A stretch of 64,000 nucleotides of DNA from Mucilaginibacter_A sp965201005. GTDB lineage: Bacteria > Bacteroidota > Bacteroidia > Sphingobacteriales > Sphingobacteriaceae. The stretch is from assembly GCF_965201005.1 (NCBI RefSeq), contig NZ_OZ241747.1:1984001-2048000 (forward strand). The letters are read 5' to 3'. Of the stretch, positions 42,805 through 49,095 are shown piece by piece. Both the position numbers and the translations under genes were made by a program. The notes under the pieces are model-generated. The model was given only the letters and a program-made list of their open reading frames with translations, ran no database searches and had not been told where the DNA came from. Positions within the stretch are counted from its first letter, which is position 1; every line of letters starts with the position of its first letter.

Positions 42805-43311
42805 ATGTTTAAATTTTTACTTTTGATGTTCTTATCGGCACCTGTGTTTGCGCAGGAAGTGCTGAAACCAACCAGCAGTTTTTCCATCAGCGGAAAAGTG
42901 GACAAAGCAGTTACAATCACAATGGATTCTTTAAAACAATATCCGCTGAAAGAAATGGGCAGCTTTAAAATCACCAATCATCTGGGCGATTTTAAACATC
43001 AGGACGAACATTTAAAAGGTGTTTTGCTGAAAGATGTGTTACGTAACACCGTTTTTTCAGTCGGTTCGCCCAAATTGTTAAGTCAGTTATATTTTGTGTG
43101 TTCTGCTGCGGATGGTTACGCCGTGGTTTATTCCTGGAATGAATTGTACAATACGCCCGTTGGCGATCAGGTTTTTATTTTAATGGAAAAAAACGGTAAA
43201 ACGGCGGCACAATTGCCCGAAAATATCCAGATGGCCTCGATGCTGGATTTTAAAACGGGAAGAAGATATTTGCATAATTTAAGTAAAATTACAGTTGCGC
43301 AGGCGCAATAG
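42805..43311 (+). CDS. Small exported molybdopterin-oxidoreductase-fold protein
   Basis: A 168-residue exported protein with signal peptide (KFLLLMFLSAPVFAQ). The segments FSISGKVDKAVTITMDSLKQYPLKE, then LKGVLLKDVL and FVCSAADGYAVVYSWNELYNTP fit the sulfite-oxidase type molybdopterin-binding superfamily (Oxidored_molyb), shortened to the core. The usual cofactor-binding cysteine can be the one in FVCSAADG, which is uncertain. It converges with modCBA, the molybdate uptake genes, two bases away, supporting a molybdenum connection. The ATG at 42805 gives the clean signal peptide. Confidence 0.68.
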   Translation: MFKFLLLMFLSAPVFAQEVLKPTSSFSISGKVDKAVTITMDSLKQYPLKEMGSFKITNHLGDFKHQDEHLKGVLLKDVLRNTVFSVGSPKLLSQLYFVCSAADGYAVVYSWNELYNTPVGDQVFILMEKNGKTAAQLPENIQMASMLDFKTGRRYLHNLSKITVAQAQ

Positions 43312-43312
43312 A

Positions 43313-43945
43313 TCAATCAATTTCTTCCTCATCAATAAATAATTCTTGTCCGGGCAAAGCTTCCAGTTCGTGCAGATTGTGCGAAACGATAATCGTACTG
43401 ATGCTGTTTTTATCGGGTAAAAATTGGAATTCGCGGATTAAGGCGATTTTAGTTTTAAGGTCTAATGCAGAAAACGGTTCGTCCATCAGCAATAATTTTG
43501 GTTTAATGGCAAGCGCACGCAAAATGGCCAGTCGTTGCTGTTGTCCGCCCGAAAGCTGCCCGGGTTTATGTTTGATAAAAGGTTCCAATCTCCCGAAAGC
43601 CAGCAAATTTTTAATCAAATCTGCGTCTTTGGTCGCATATTCCAATTGCTGCTGCACGTTCATATTCGGGAAAAGTGCGTAATCCTGAAATACAAATCCG
43701 GTTTTACGTTGCTGCGGAGAAAGATTGATTTTGGCAGAAGTATCCGTCCAAATCACATCATCAACCACAATTTTGCCCTGATCGGGCGCGATCAATCCGG
43801 CCAGGATTTTTAAAAACGTGGTTTTCCCTGCTCCGGATGGCCCGAAAATTTTAAGCAGGTTGCCGGTTTCCATCTCCGCAGAAACTTTTAAAATATGCTT
43901 TCCCCGGTAGTGCGCCAGTTTTTTTTCTATGTCGATCGAAATCAT
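43313..43945 (-). CDS. modC: Molybdate ABC transporter ATP-binding protein (short ModC)
   Basis: A 210-residue ABC ATPase. Walker A is GPSGAGKTTFLKILAG (about residues 35-50), the signature is LSGGQQQR, Walker B LLLMDEPFSALD, and the H-loop VSHNLHELEAL. The C-terminal TOBE domains of E. coli ModC (about 130 residues) are lacking. It overlaps modB by 4 bases. It energises import of molybdate by ModB. A type B motif with its AT-rich half lies in frame at 43400-43414 (minus strand DKNSIS). Confidence 0.85.
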   Translation of the reverse strand: MISIDIEKKLAHYRGKHILKVSAEMETGNLLKIFGPSGAGKTTFLKILAGLIAPDQGKIVVDDVIWTDTSAKINLSPQQRKTGFVFQDYALFPNMNVQQQLEYATKDADLIKNLLAFGRLEPFIKHKPGQLSGGQQQRLAILRALAIKPKLLLMDEPFSALDLKTKIALIREFQFLPDKNSISTIIVSHNLHELEALPGQELFIDEEEID

Positions 43946-44616
43946 TCGGGAAGTGGTTTGGCGGCCAGTTTATTGATGATAAAAACAGCAAGCACCAGCA
44001 CAAAAGTAATCGTCAGCAAAACCAGCGAATATTTATTTGCCGTGCTGTAATCCATGTTTTCTACCGAGTTGTAAATGGCGATGGAAGCCAAACGCGTAAC
44101 GCCCGGAATGTTGCCGCCGATCATTAAAACAACGCCAAATTCGCCCAGCGTGTGTGCAAAAGTCATTACAGCGGCAGTTGATAAAGAAGCGCGGATATTC
44201 GGCAGCAAAATTTTAAAAAAGGTTTCTGCGGATGATTTTCCCATGGTAAAAGAAGCATGGGCGAAAGACGGCGGCAGTTGCTGCAAGGCAGATTTTACCG
44301 GACTGACCATAAACGGCAAACTGTAGATCACCGAAGCCAGCACCAATCCTTCAAAAGAGAAAACCAATTGTAAATCAAAGTGTTGCAGCAGCCATCGCCC
44401 CAAACCCTGCTGCGGACTAAAGGCCAGCAACAAATAAAAACCCAGCACAGATGGCGGCAAAACCAGCGGCATAGTAAAAATGGCTTCCAAAATCACTTTT
44501 ATAAACGAATGGCCTTTGGACAACCAGTACGCCAGCGGCAAACCCAGCACCAGCAAAATTACCGTGCTGACGAAGGCGAGTTTCAGGGTGAGCAATATAG
44601 GCGACCAGTCTGTCAA
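43942..44616 (-). CDS. modB: Molybdate ABC transporter permease
   Basis: A 224-residue inner-membrane permease with about five helices, starting LKLAFVSTVILLVLGLPLAYWLS. The EAA-loop AHTLGEFGVVLMIGGNIPGVTR, near residues 150-175, is the ModB signature and contacts the ATPase. It forms the channel for molybdate with ModC. The start is not overlapped with modA, which ends 49 bases upstream. Type A motif copy in frame at 44245-44258 and type B relative at 43978. Confidence 0.9.
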   Translation of the reverse strand: MTDWSPILLTLKLAFVSTVILLVLGLPLAYWLSKGHSFIKVILEAIFTMPLVLPPSVLGFYLLLAFSPQQGLGRWLLQHFDLQLVFSFEGLVLASVIYSLPFMVSPVKSALQQLPPSFAHASFTMGKSSAETFFKILLPNIRASLSTAAVMTFAHTLGEFGVVLMIGGNIPGVTRLASIAIYNSVENMDYSTANKYSLVLLTITFVLVLAVFIINKLAAKPLPE

Positions 44617-44636
44617 TTTTGGTTTTTGTTTTGATT

Positions 44637-44650
44637 GATGCTTCTTTTAT
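44637..44650 (-). repeat. Dispersed motif, type A
   Basis: GATGCTTCTTTTAT followed by TGGGTAAATTTTTG, a full bipartite copy in the modA-modB gap. Confidence 0.8.
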
Positions 44651-44665
44651 TGGGTAAATTTTTGT

Positions 44666-45436
44666 TTATCGGTAACCATATTTTTTCAGGATAGATTTGG
44701 CTGGCGCACTTTGCATATATTTAAAAAATTGCGCTGCCTGAGGATTTTTTTCAGCATGTTTTAGGATAACCATTCCTTGTTTAATTGGCTGATAATCAGC
44801 AGGATTTATTCTTTCCCAGTAAAGTTTTTGTTTGCCGGAAATATCTGCAATCAAAGCTTCGGTAGTAAAACCAAACTGGGCAACGCCGGTGGTAAGGTAG
44901 ATGTTTACCTGCGAAATGCTCTCGCCGTAAACCAGTTTTGGCTGCAATTTTCGGAGGAGTTTTTTTTGGCTTAACACCTCTTTGGCCGCTTTGCCATAAG
45001 GTGCGGTTTCGGGGTTGGCCAACGCAATTTTTTCAACGGAGCTGCTTTGCAAAAGTTGTCCCCAGTTTTTTAAGTCGAGGTTTTGTTTGCTGCAGATAAT
45101 TAAACTTCCTAAAGCATAAACAACTGGCTTTGAGGTAGTAAAGCCGGTTTTTTCGAGTTCCTCCGGAAAAGACATGTCCGCAGAAAGAAAAATATCAAAT
45201 GGCGCACCGTTTTTGATTTGGTTGGTGAGGTTACCGGACGAGCCAATAATCGGTTCGATCCTGATCCTCGTTTTTCGTTCAAAATCCTGCTGTAAAACCT
45301 TGATCACACCTTGTAAATTGGCGGCTGCGGCCACTTTTAAACTTTGGGCAAACGTAAAAACCGGCAGCAGGAGCAAGGCCAGAACGGATGCTGTTTTTGG
45401 CAGGTATTTTTCGGTGTTGATTAAATTTTTATTCAT
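44666..45436 (-). CDS. modA: Periplasmic molybdate-binding protein
   Basis: A 256-residue substrate-binding protein exported by a signal peptide (TASVLALLLLPVFTFAQ). LKVAAAANLQGVIKVL at the mature start, IIGSSGNLTNQIKNGAPFDIFLSADMSFP and ALANPETAPYGKAAKEVL are ModA signatures; the oxyanion is coordinated by serine, alanine and tyrosine residues of these loops. It delivers molybdate to ModBC. First gene of the minus-strand modABC group. Confidence 0.92.
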   Translation of the reverse strand: MNKNLINTEKYLPKTASVLALLLLPVFTFAQSLKVAAAANLQGVIKVLQQDFERKTRIRIEPIIGSSGNLTNQIKNGAPFDIFLSADMSFPEELEKTGFTTSKPVVYALGSLIICSKQNLDLKNWGQLLQSSSVEKIALANPETAPYGKAAKEVLSQKKLLRKLQPKLVYGESISQVNIYLTTGVAQFGFTTEALIADISGKQKLYWERINPADYQPIKQGMVILKHAEKNPQAAQFFKYMQSAPAKSILKKYGYR

Positions 45437-45534
45437 TTTTCATACAAATCAAACGACAAACGTCAATTGAGTTTCAACGCTGACCAAAGTGATTTTAAAT
45501 TTCGATAAAAATCAGTATTTTCTGGCTTAAAAAA

Positions 45535-45542
45535 TATCTTTG
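45535..45542 (+). promoter_or_regulatory. -7 promoter element of pcm, adjacent to its start
   Basis: TATCTTTG ends six bases before the ATG at 45549. Transcription starting 6-8 bases after it would begin at or beside the ATG, again suggesting a leaderless message. The TTG at 45540 is part of this element. Confidence 0.5.
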
Positions 45543-45548
45543 TGGCAC

Positions 45549-46211
45549 ATGGCGTACAAGTTTGTGGATAATTACCGGGAAAAAGGGGCGAGGAAGCAGT
45601 TGGTGCGGTTTCTGGAAGATGTGAAAAAGATTGGCGACAAACGCGTGCTGGACGCGATGGCGAAAGTGCCGCGGCATTATTTTTTCGACGAAACGTTTTG
45701 GGCGCAGGCTTACAAAGATATTGCTTTCCCGATTGGCGACGGGCAAACCATTTCGCAACCTTATACCGTAGCTTATCAAACCGAACTGCTGCACATCCGG
45801 CAGCGTGATAAAGTGCTGGAAATTGGCACTGGTTCGGGCTATCAAACCTGTATTTTGCTGGAGCTTGGCGCCGAGGTTTTTACCATCGAACGGCAGGAAA
45901 AACTGTATGAACGCACCTGCAAAGTGCTCCCGTTTTTGGGTTATCATGCCCATTTTTTCTGCGGGGATGGCTCTAATGGCATCCCTGAACATGCGCCTTA
46001 CGATAAAATCCTGGTGACGGCCGGTGCTCCTTTTATCCCCGAAATTTTGTTGAAACAGCTTAAAATCGGCGGTTTGCTGGTGATCCCGGTTGGTGATGAA
46101 AAATCACAGTTGATGACAACCATCCTTCGCGTAAGCGAAAACGACTTTGAAAAAGTGAGTTTGGATACGTTCCGGTTTGTGCCGCTGGTTGGCGATCAGG
46201 CCTGGAGCTGA
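45549..46211 (+). CDS. pcm: Protein-L-isoaspartate O-methyltransferase
   Basis: A 220-residue SAM-dependent repair enzyme that methylates L-isoaspartyl residues of damaged proteins. VLEIGTGSGYQTCILLELGAEVFTIER is the SAM-binding motif I and II; KVPRHYFFDETFWAQAYKDIAFPIGDGQTISQPY contains the substrate-binding histidine and threonine/serine region, and DKILVTAGAPFIPEILLKQLKIGGLLVIPVG the rest of the Rossmann fold. ATG at 45549 chosen because the TTG at 45540 belongs to the promoter. Converges with smpB. Confidence 0.92.
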   Translation: MAYKFVDNYREKGARKQLVRFLEDVKKIGDKRVLDAMAKVPRHYFFDETFWAQAYKDIAFPIGDGQTISQPYTVAYQTELLHIRQRDKVLEIGTGSGYQTCILLELGAEVFTIERQEKLYERTCKVLPFLGYHAHFFCGDGSNGIPEHAPYDKILVTAGAPFIPEILLKQLKIGGLLVIPVGDEKSQLMTTILRVSENDFEKVSLDTFRFVPLVGDQAWS

Positions 46212-46311
46212 AACAGCTTTCGGCTGTCAGCAATCAGCTTTCAGTTTCCTTTTAAGTGTATACAAATTTGCTATTCGCTGAAAGCTGATTGTCGAAAGCT
46301 GATCGCTCAGT
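46212..46311. repeat. GCTGTCAGC-family inverted repeat between convergent genes
   Basis: CAATCAGCTTTCAG (46231-46244) and CTGAAAGCTGATTG (46278-46291) are perfect 14-base inverted arms around a 33-base loop, with further pairing outside (AGCTTTCGGCTG against GAAAGCTGATCG). Related GCTGTCAGCAATCAGC tracts lie at 58697-58730, 33312-33340, 63583-63612 and inside lysA. Confidence 0.75.
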
Positions 46312-46773
46312 CTATCTCTTCATCACCCGGTCCATTTCGATTTTAGAATCACGTTCTTTCATCGTTTCGCGCTTGTCAAAAGTTTTTTTGCCTTGGGCGA
46401 GGCCGATTTCTACTTTCGCAAATCCGCGGCCGCTGATAAAAATAGTGAGCGGCACAATGGTAAATCCTTTCTCTTCCGTACGCGATTTCAGCTTTTTCAG
46501 TTCCTTTTTCTGCAACAGCAAAACCCGGTCGCGCTTGGCTTCGTGGTTGTAAAACGAGCCGTGCGTATATTCCGAAATGTGCAGGTTGCGGATGTACAGG
46601 TTGCCATCGATAAACGTGCAGAAGGAATCTGTAAGGTTGGCTTTTCCCTGCCGGATCGATTTGATTTCCGTGCCCAGCAATTTGATGCCGGCCACAAATT
46701 TATCATCGATCAAAAAATCAAAATATGCGCGTTTATTTTTGATATGTATGGGTTGTTCTTTTTCTTCTTTCAT
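46312..46773 (-). CDS. smpB: SsrA-binding protein SmpB
   Basis: A 153-residue OB-fold RNA-binding protein required for trans-translation; it brings tmRNA to stalled ribosomes. IKNKRAYFDFLIDDKFVAGIKLLGTEIKSIRQGKANLTDSF and HISEYTHGSFYNHEAKRDRVLLLQKKEL are the family signatures. The C-terminal tail FDKRETMKERDSKIEMDRVMKR is the part that enters the ribosomal decoding centre. The tmRNA gene itself was not found in the window. Promoter TATCTTTG at 46880-46887 on the minus strand. Confidence 0.96.
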   Translation of the reverse strand: MKEEKEQPIHIKNKRAYFDFLIDDKFVAGIKLLGTEIKSIRQGKANLTDSFCTFIDGNLYIRNLHISEYTHGSFYNHEAKRDRVLLLQKKELKKLKSRTEEKGFTIVPLTIFISGRGFAKVEIGLAQGKKTFDKRETMKERDSKIEMDRVMKR

Positions 46774-46796
46774 GGTTGTACCTTTTCTGTTCTGCC

Positions 46797-46811
46797 GATA
46801 CTGTTTTTATC
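46797..46811 (-). repeat. Dispersed motif, type B
   Basis: GATACTGTTTTTATC followed by GCCTAAAATTTACC, a full bipartite copy in the smpB leader. Confidence 0.85.
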
Positions 46812-46833
46812 GCCTAAAATTTACCGCACAATC

Positions 46834-46941
46834 AAAACCCGGACTTTAATTTTGTACCGAACGGAACTGAGCGTGGTGCCAAAGATAATATCTTTAAAAG
46901 CTTTATAACGAAGCGCGCTGCTTACCAAAAGTCCGGGTTTT
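46834..46941. repeat. Long-range inverted repeat with 14-base perfect arms
   Basis: AAAACCCGGACTTT (46834-46847) and AAAGTCCGGGTTTT (46928-46941) enclose 80 bases that include the palindrome AAAGATAATATCTTT. The right arm is followed by a T-run. Facing promoter-like elements (TAATTTTG at 46847 on plus, TATCTTTG at 46880-46887 on minus) lie inside. Confidence 0.7.
46880..46887 (-). promoter_or_regulatory. -7 promoter element of smpB
   Basis: Minus strand TATCTTTG, predicting a leader of about 100 bases that includes one arm of the inverted repeat. Confidence 0.45.
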
Positions 46942-47100
46942 TTTGTTGGCCACAACAGCAATCGCTTTTGCTACTGATTCGAAAACCACTTTTGACTAAA
47001 TTTACCCTGTAAAAAAAGCATCCGTTTTGCAAAGCCTGATTGCACGTTTGGGTTAATCCGGATTGGATAAATATGTTTTATTTTGCTTCTTTATTTTAGA

Positions 47101-47108
47101 TATTTTTG
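47101..47108 (+). promoter_or_regulatory. -7 promoter element of the Lrp-type regulator
   Basis: TATTTTTG fits TAnnTTTG; the ATG at 47131 follows after 22 bases. Confidence 0.5.
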
Positions 47109-47130
47109 CGACAGACCCAAACCCTTGACC

Positions 47131-47601
47131 ATGGCCGCAGAATTAGATAAAATTGATTTGCAGATTTTAAAAACCCTGCAGCAAAACGGCCGGATCACCA
47201 ATCTGCAATTGTCCAATGAGATCGGCTTATCGCCCGCCCCAACGCTGGAACGTGTGCGCAAACTGGAAAACCTGGGCTATATTTTAAGTTACCACGCTTT
47301 GGTAGATGAAGAAAAACTGGGTTTGGGCATCAAAACATTTATTCAGGTTTCGCTGGATTTTCATAAAAACAATACCATCCAAACGTTTTTGGACGAGATA
47401 CAGGAAATCAAAGAGATTACGGAATGCCACCACGTAACCGGCCAATGTGATTTTTTGCTGAAGGTTTACGTAAAAGACATCAAATCGTACGAGCAGCTGA
47501 TTATGCAGAAAATCAGCCGGATTTCGGTAGTAAAAACTTTCCAGACGATGATCATCATGTCCACCAATAAAAAAGAACCGACCGTGCCGCTGGAGTATTA
47601 A
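47131..47601 (+). CDS. Lrp/AsnC family transcriptional regulator
   Basis: A 156-residue regulator. The winged helix-turn-helix covers about residues 4-60 (KIDLQILKTLQQNGRITNLQLSNEIGLSPAPTLERVRKLENLGYI), and the C-terminal RAM domain (about 70-150) contains the effector site; it usually binds amino acids and assembles as octamers. The ATG at 47131 is preferred to an upstream in-frame TTG at 47083, which precedes the promoter. No adjacent target is obvious; such regulators often control themselves. Confidence 0.9.
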   Translation: MAAELDKIDLQILKTLQQNGRITNLQLSNEIGLSPAPTLERVRKLENLGYILSYHALVDEEKLGLGIKTFIQVSLDFHKNNTIQTFLDEIQEIKEITECHHVTGQCDFLLKVYVKDIKSYEQLIMQKISRISVVKTFQTMIIMSTNKKEPTVPLEY

Positions 47602-47941
47602 ATGCTTGTTTTATCGGTATAAATTTGGTTTAAAAATGTCCTTCCGCTACGCTCAGGATGACAAAATATATAAGCCTCATTATTTAAAAGCCAAAACGGT
47701 AATAAACCCGGACGGTAGCCACCCAGGAGCGTGGGGCTGAATGCCGCCCGGAGGCGATCCGGCATTCTTGAATTTTGGTTCTTTTGTTCAAGCAAAAGAA
47801 CGCACAAGAAAAAAATTATTTTAAAAGAAGATTTCTCCCCACGGTCGAAATGACAAGAAAATAGTTGATAAAAGAAGCATCAGCCATAGTTTAAAGAAAA
47901 GGTTTTTGCAGAAACCTGCCGATCCGAACTATTGATAAAAG
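47602..47941. repeat. Putative intergenic repeat block
   Basis: A 340-base gap with text resembling repeats frequent between Bacteroidetes genes: CCGCTACGCTCAGGATGAC, then GAATGCCGCCCGGAGGCGATC CGGCATTC (a short hairpin) and a GGTTCTTTTGTTCAAGCAAAAGAAC hairpin at about 47778-47801, ending with a type A motif at 47867-47881. No credible gene. Confidence 0.5.
47867..47881 (+). repeat. Dispersed motif, type A
   Basis: GATAAAAGAAGCATC near the stop of the DUF1080 gene. Confidence 0.8.
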
Positions 47942-48637
47942 CTATAACAGTTTTACCCTAATGTTTTTAAACCAAACTTTTTGCCCGTGATGCTGAAACA
48001 TCAGGTGGCCGCTGGTGGCTTTGGCAAATTTCGGGTTGTCTTTGTATTTACTGTTTTGGATCAAGTCATTCAGCTTTTGCGAGCCAATTTCATATTGCAC
48101 TACTTTTACGCCGTTCAGCCACTGTTCTACATGGCCGTTTTTCACCAACAGCCTTCCGGTATTATATTCGCCAACAGGCTTTAAATGTTTATTTTCAGGG
48201 GCGATCAAATCGTACAAAGAACCGGCAGACCGTTTCGGTTCCTTGTCATTAAAATCTATATCGTCCAAAAGCTGCATTTCAAAATTATCCAGCCAGTTAG
48301 GGCTGTTTCCGTTTCCTGATTGATGGCTTGCCGTTTCCTGCACGTTATAAAAAACGCCGCTATTGCCTGCTTTTGACATTTTCCAATCAAAAGTCAGATC
48401 AAAATTGGTGTAAGTTTCTTTTGTAACAAGGTCAACATTAGGCACATCTGGCTGGGCTACCAAAGCTCCGTTTTCTACTTTCCAGGCCTGAAAAGGAAAA
48501 GTGTCCATCTTATAACCCCGCAAGTTTGCCACTGATTTTCCGTTAAACAAGTATTTCCAATGTCCGGCGGTTTGGGCATCAACGATTGTGCTTAAACAAA
48601 TCAGCAACGTAAAAAAGGTACAAATTACTTTTTTCAT
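47942..48637 (-). CDS. DUF1080 / 3-keto-disaccharide hydrolase-like protein, exported
   Basis: A 231-residue secreted protein with signal peptide (VICTFFTLLICLSTIVDAQ) and one concanavalin-like DUF1080 domain. WKYLFNGKSVANLRGYK and FDLTFDWKMSKAGNSGVFYNVQET are the family signatures, as are the C-terminal GHLMFQHHGQKVWFKNIRVK. Members hydrolyse 3-keto-glycosides or bind carbohydrates in Bacteroidetes catabolic loci. The GH3 glycosidase gene is divergent and next to it, fitting a carbohydrate role. Confidence 0.85.
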   Translation of the reverse strand: MKKVICTFFTLLICLSTIVDAQTAGHWKYLFNGKSVANLRGYKMDTFPFQAWKVENGALVAQPDVPNVDLVTKETYTNFDLTFDWKMSKAGNSGVFYNVQETASHQSGNGNSPNWLDNFEMQLLDDIDFNDKEPKRSAGSLYDLIAPENKHLKPVGEYNTGRLLVKNGHVEQWLNGVKVVQYEIGSQKLNDLIQNSKYKDNPKFAKATSGHLMFQHHGQKVWFKNIRVKLL

Positions 48638-49095
48638 AAGTTTTAATAAAATGATGAATGCGGTGTAAAATTAAATTTTCTAAACAAAACTAAGCCTTCT
48701 TTCCACTCAGCTATAATTATTAAGCGGAAGGTTTACTTACCGCTGATAAAGGGTTTGTATAATTAAAGATCACTGGGTTTTAACTTACTGTTAGATTTAC
48801 AATTGTCTTATTTTTGCGCCAATGTTCAAAAAGTAAACGGCTATATTACTGTTGCTTGCGCTGATGAATCATGCTTCTTTTATCAGCATAAAAACCGAAA
48901 AATCCGGATGCTTCTTTTATCAGCATAAAATCCGGAAACATGATTTATAGGCATAAAAGAAGCATAATGGTTTTCTCTGATAAGTTTGAACACGCTTTCT
49001 GACAAAAAGTAAATAGATTTTGTAACGGTTTGTAAAAATTACAATTAACATCCCTATTATTGATCATCAACTCAGTTTTAAAAAAGGTTCGTTCC
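48638..49095. other. Divergent intergenic region with a motif cluster
   Basis: About 460 AT-rich bases between the DUF1080 and GH3 genes. It holds three type A copies (48871-48884, 48907-48921, 48951-48965); otherwise nothing is recognised. Confidence 0.6.
48871..48965. repeat. Cluster of three type A motifs
   Basis: Two direct copies, ATGCTTCTTTTATC at 48871 and GATGCTTCTTTTATC at 48907, each followed by AGCATAAAA, and one inverted copy GCATAAAAGAAGCAT at 48951-48965 with GATTTATAG in front. Confidence 0.85.

Larger units (their letters stand above)
46774..47130. other. Divergent intergenic region smpB / Lrp-type regulator
   Basis: About 356 bases holding the smpB leader with a type B motif, the long inverted repeat at 46834-46941, an imperfect motif (TAAAAAAAGCATCC near 47010) and the regulator promoter at 47101. 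A small RNA within the inverted repeat cannot be excluded. Confidence 0.5.

Noticed and set aside
46774..47130. tmRNA gene beside smpB
   Set aside because: No tRNA-like ends (GGTTCGA... CCA) or tag-coding frame were visible, and the region is too short.
47598..47807. A 69-codon minus frame in the repeat block
   Set aside because: Translation of repeat-like intergenic DNA; no conserved features expected.
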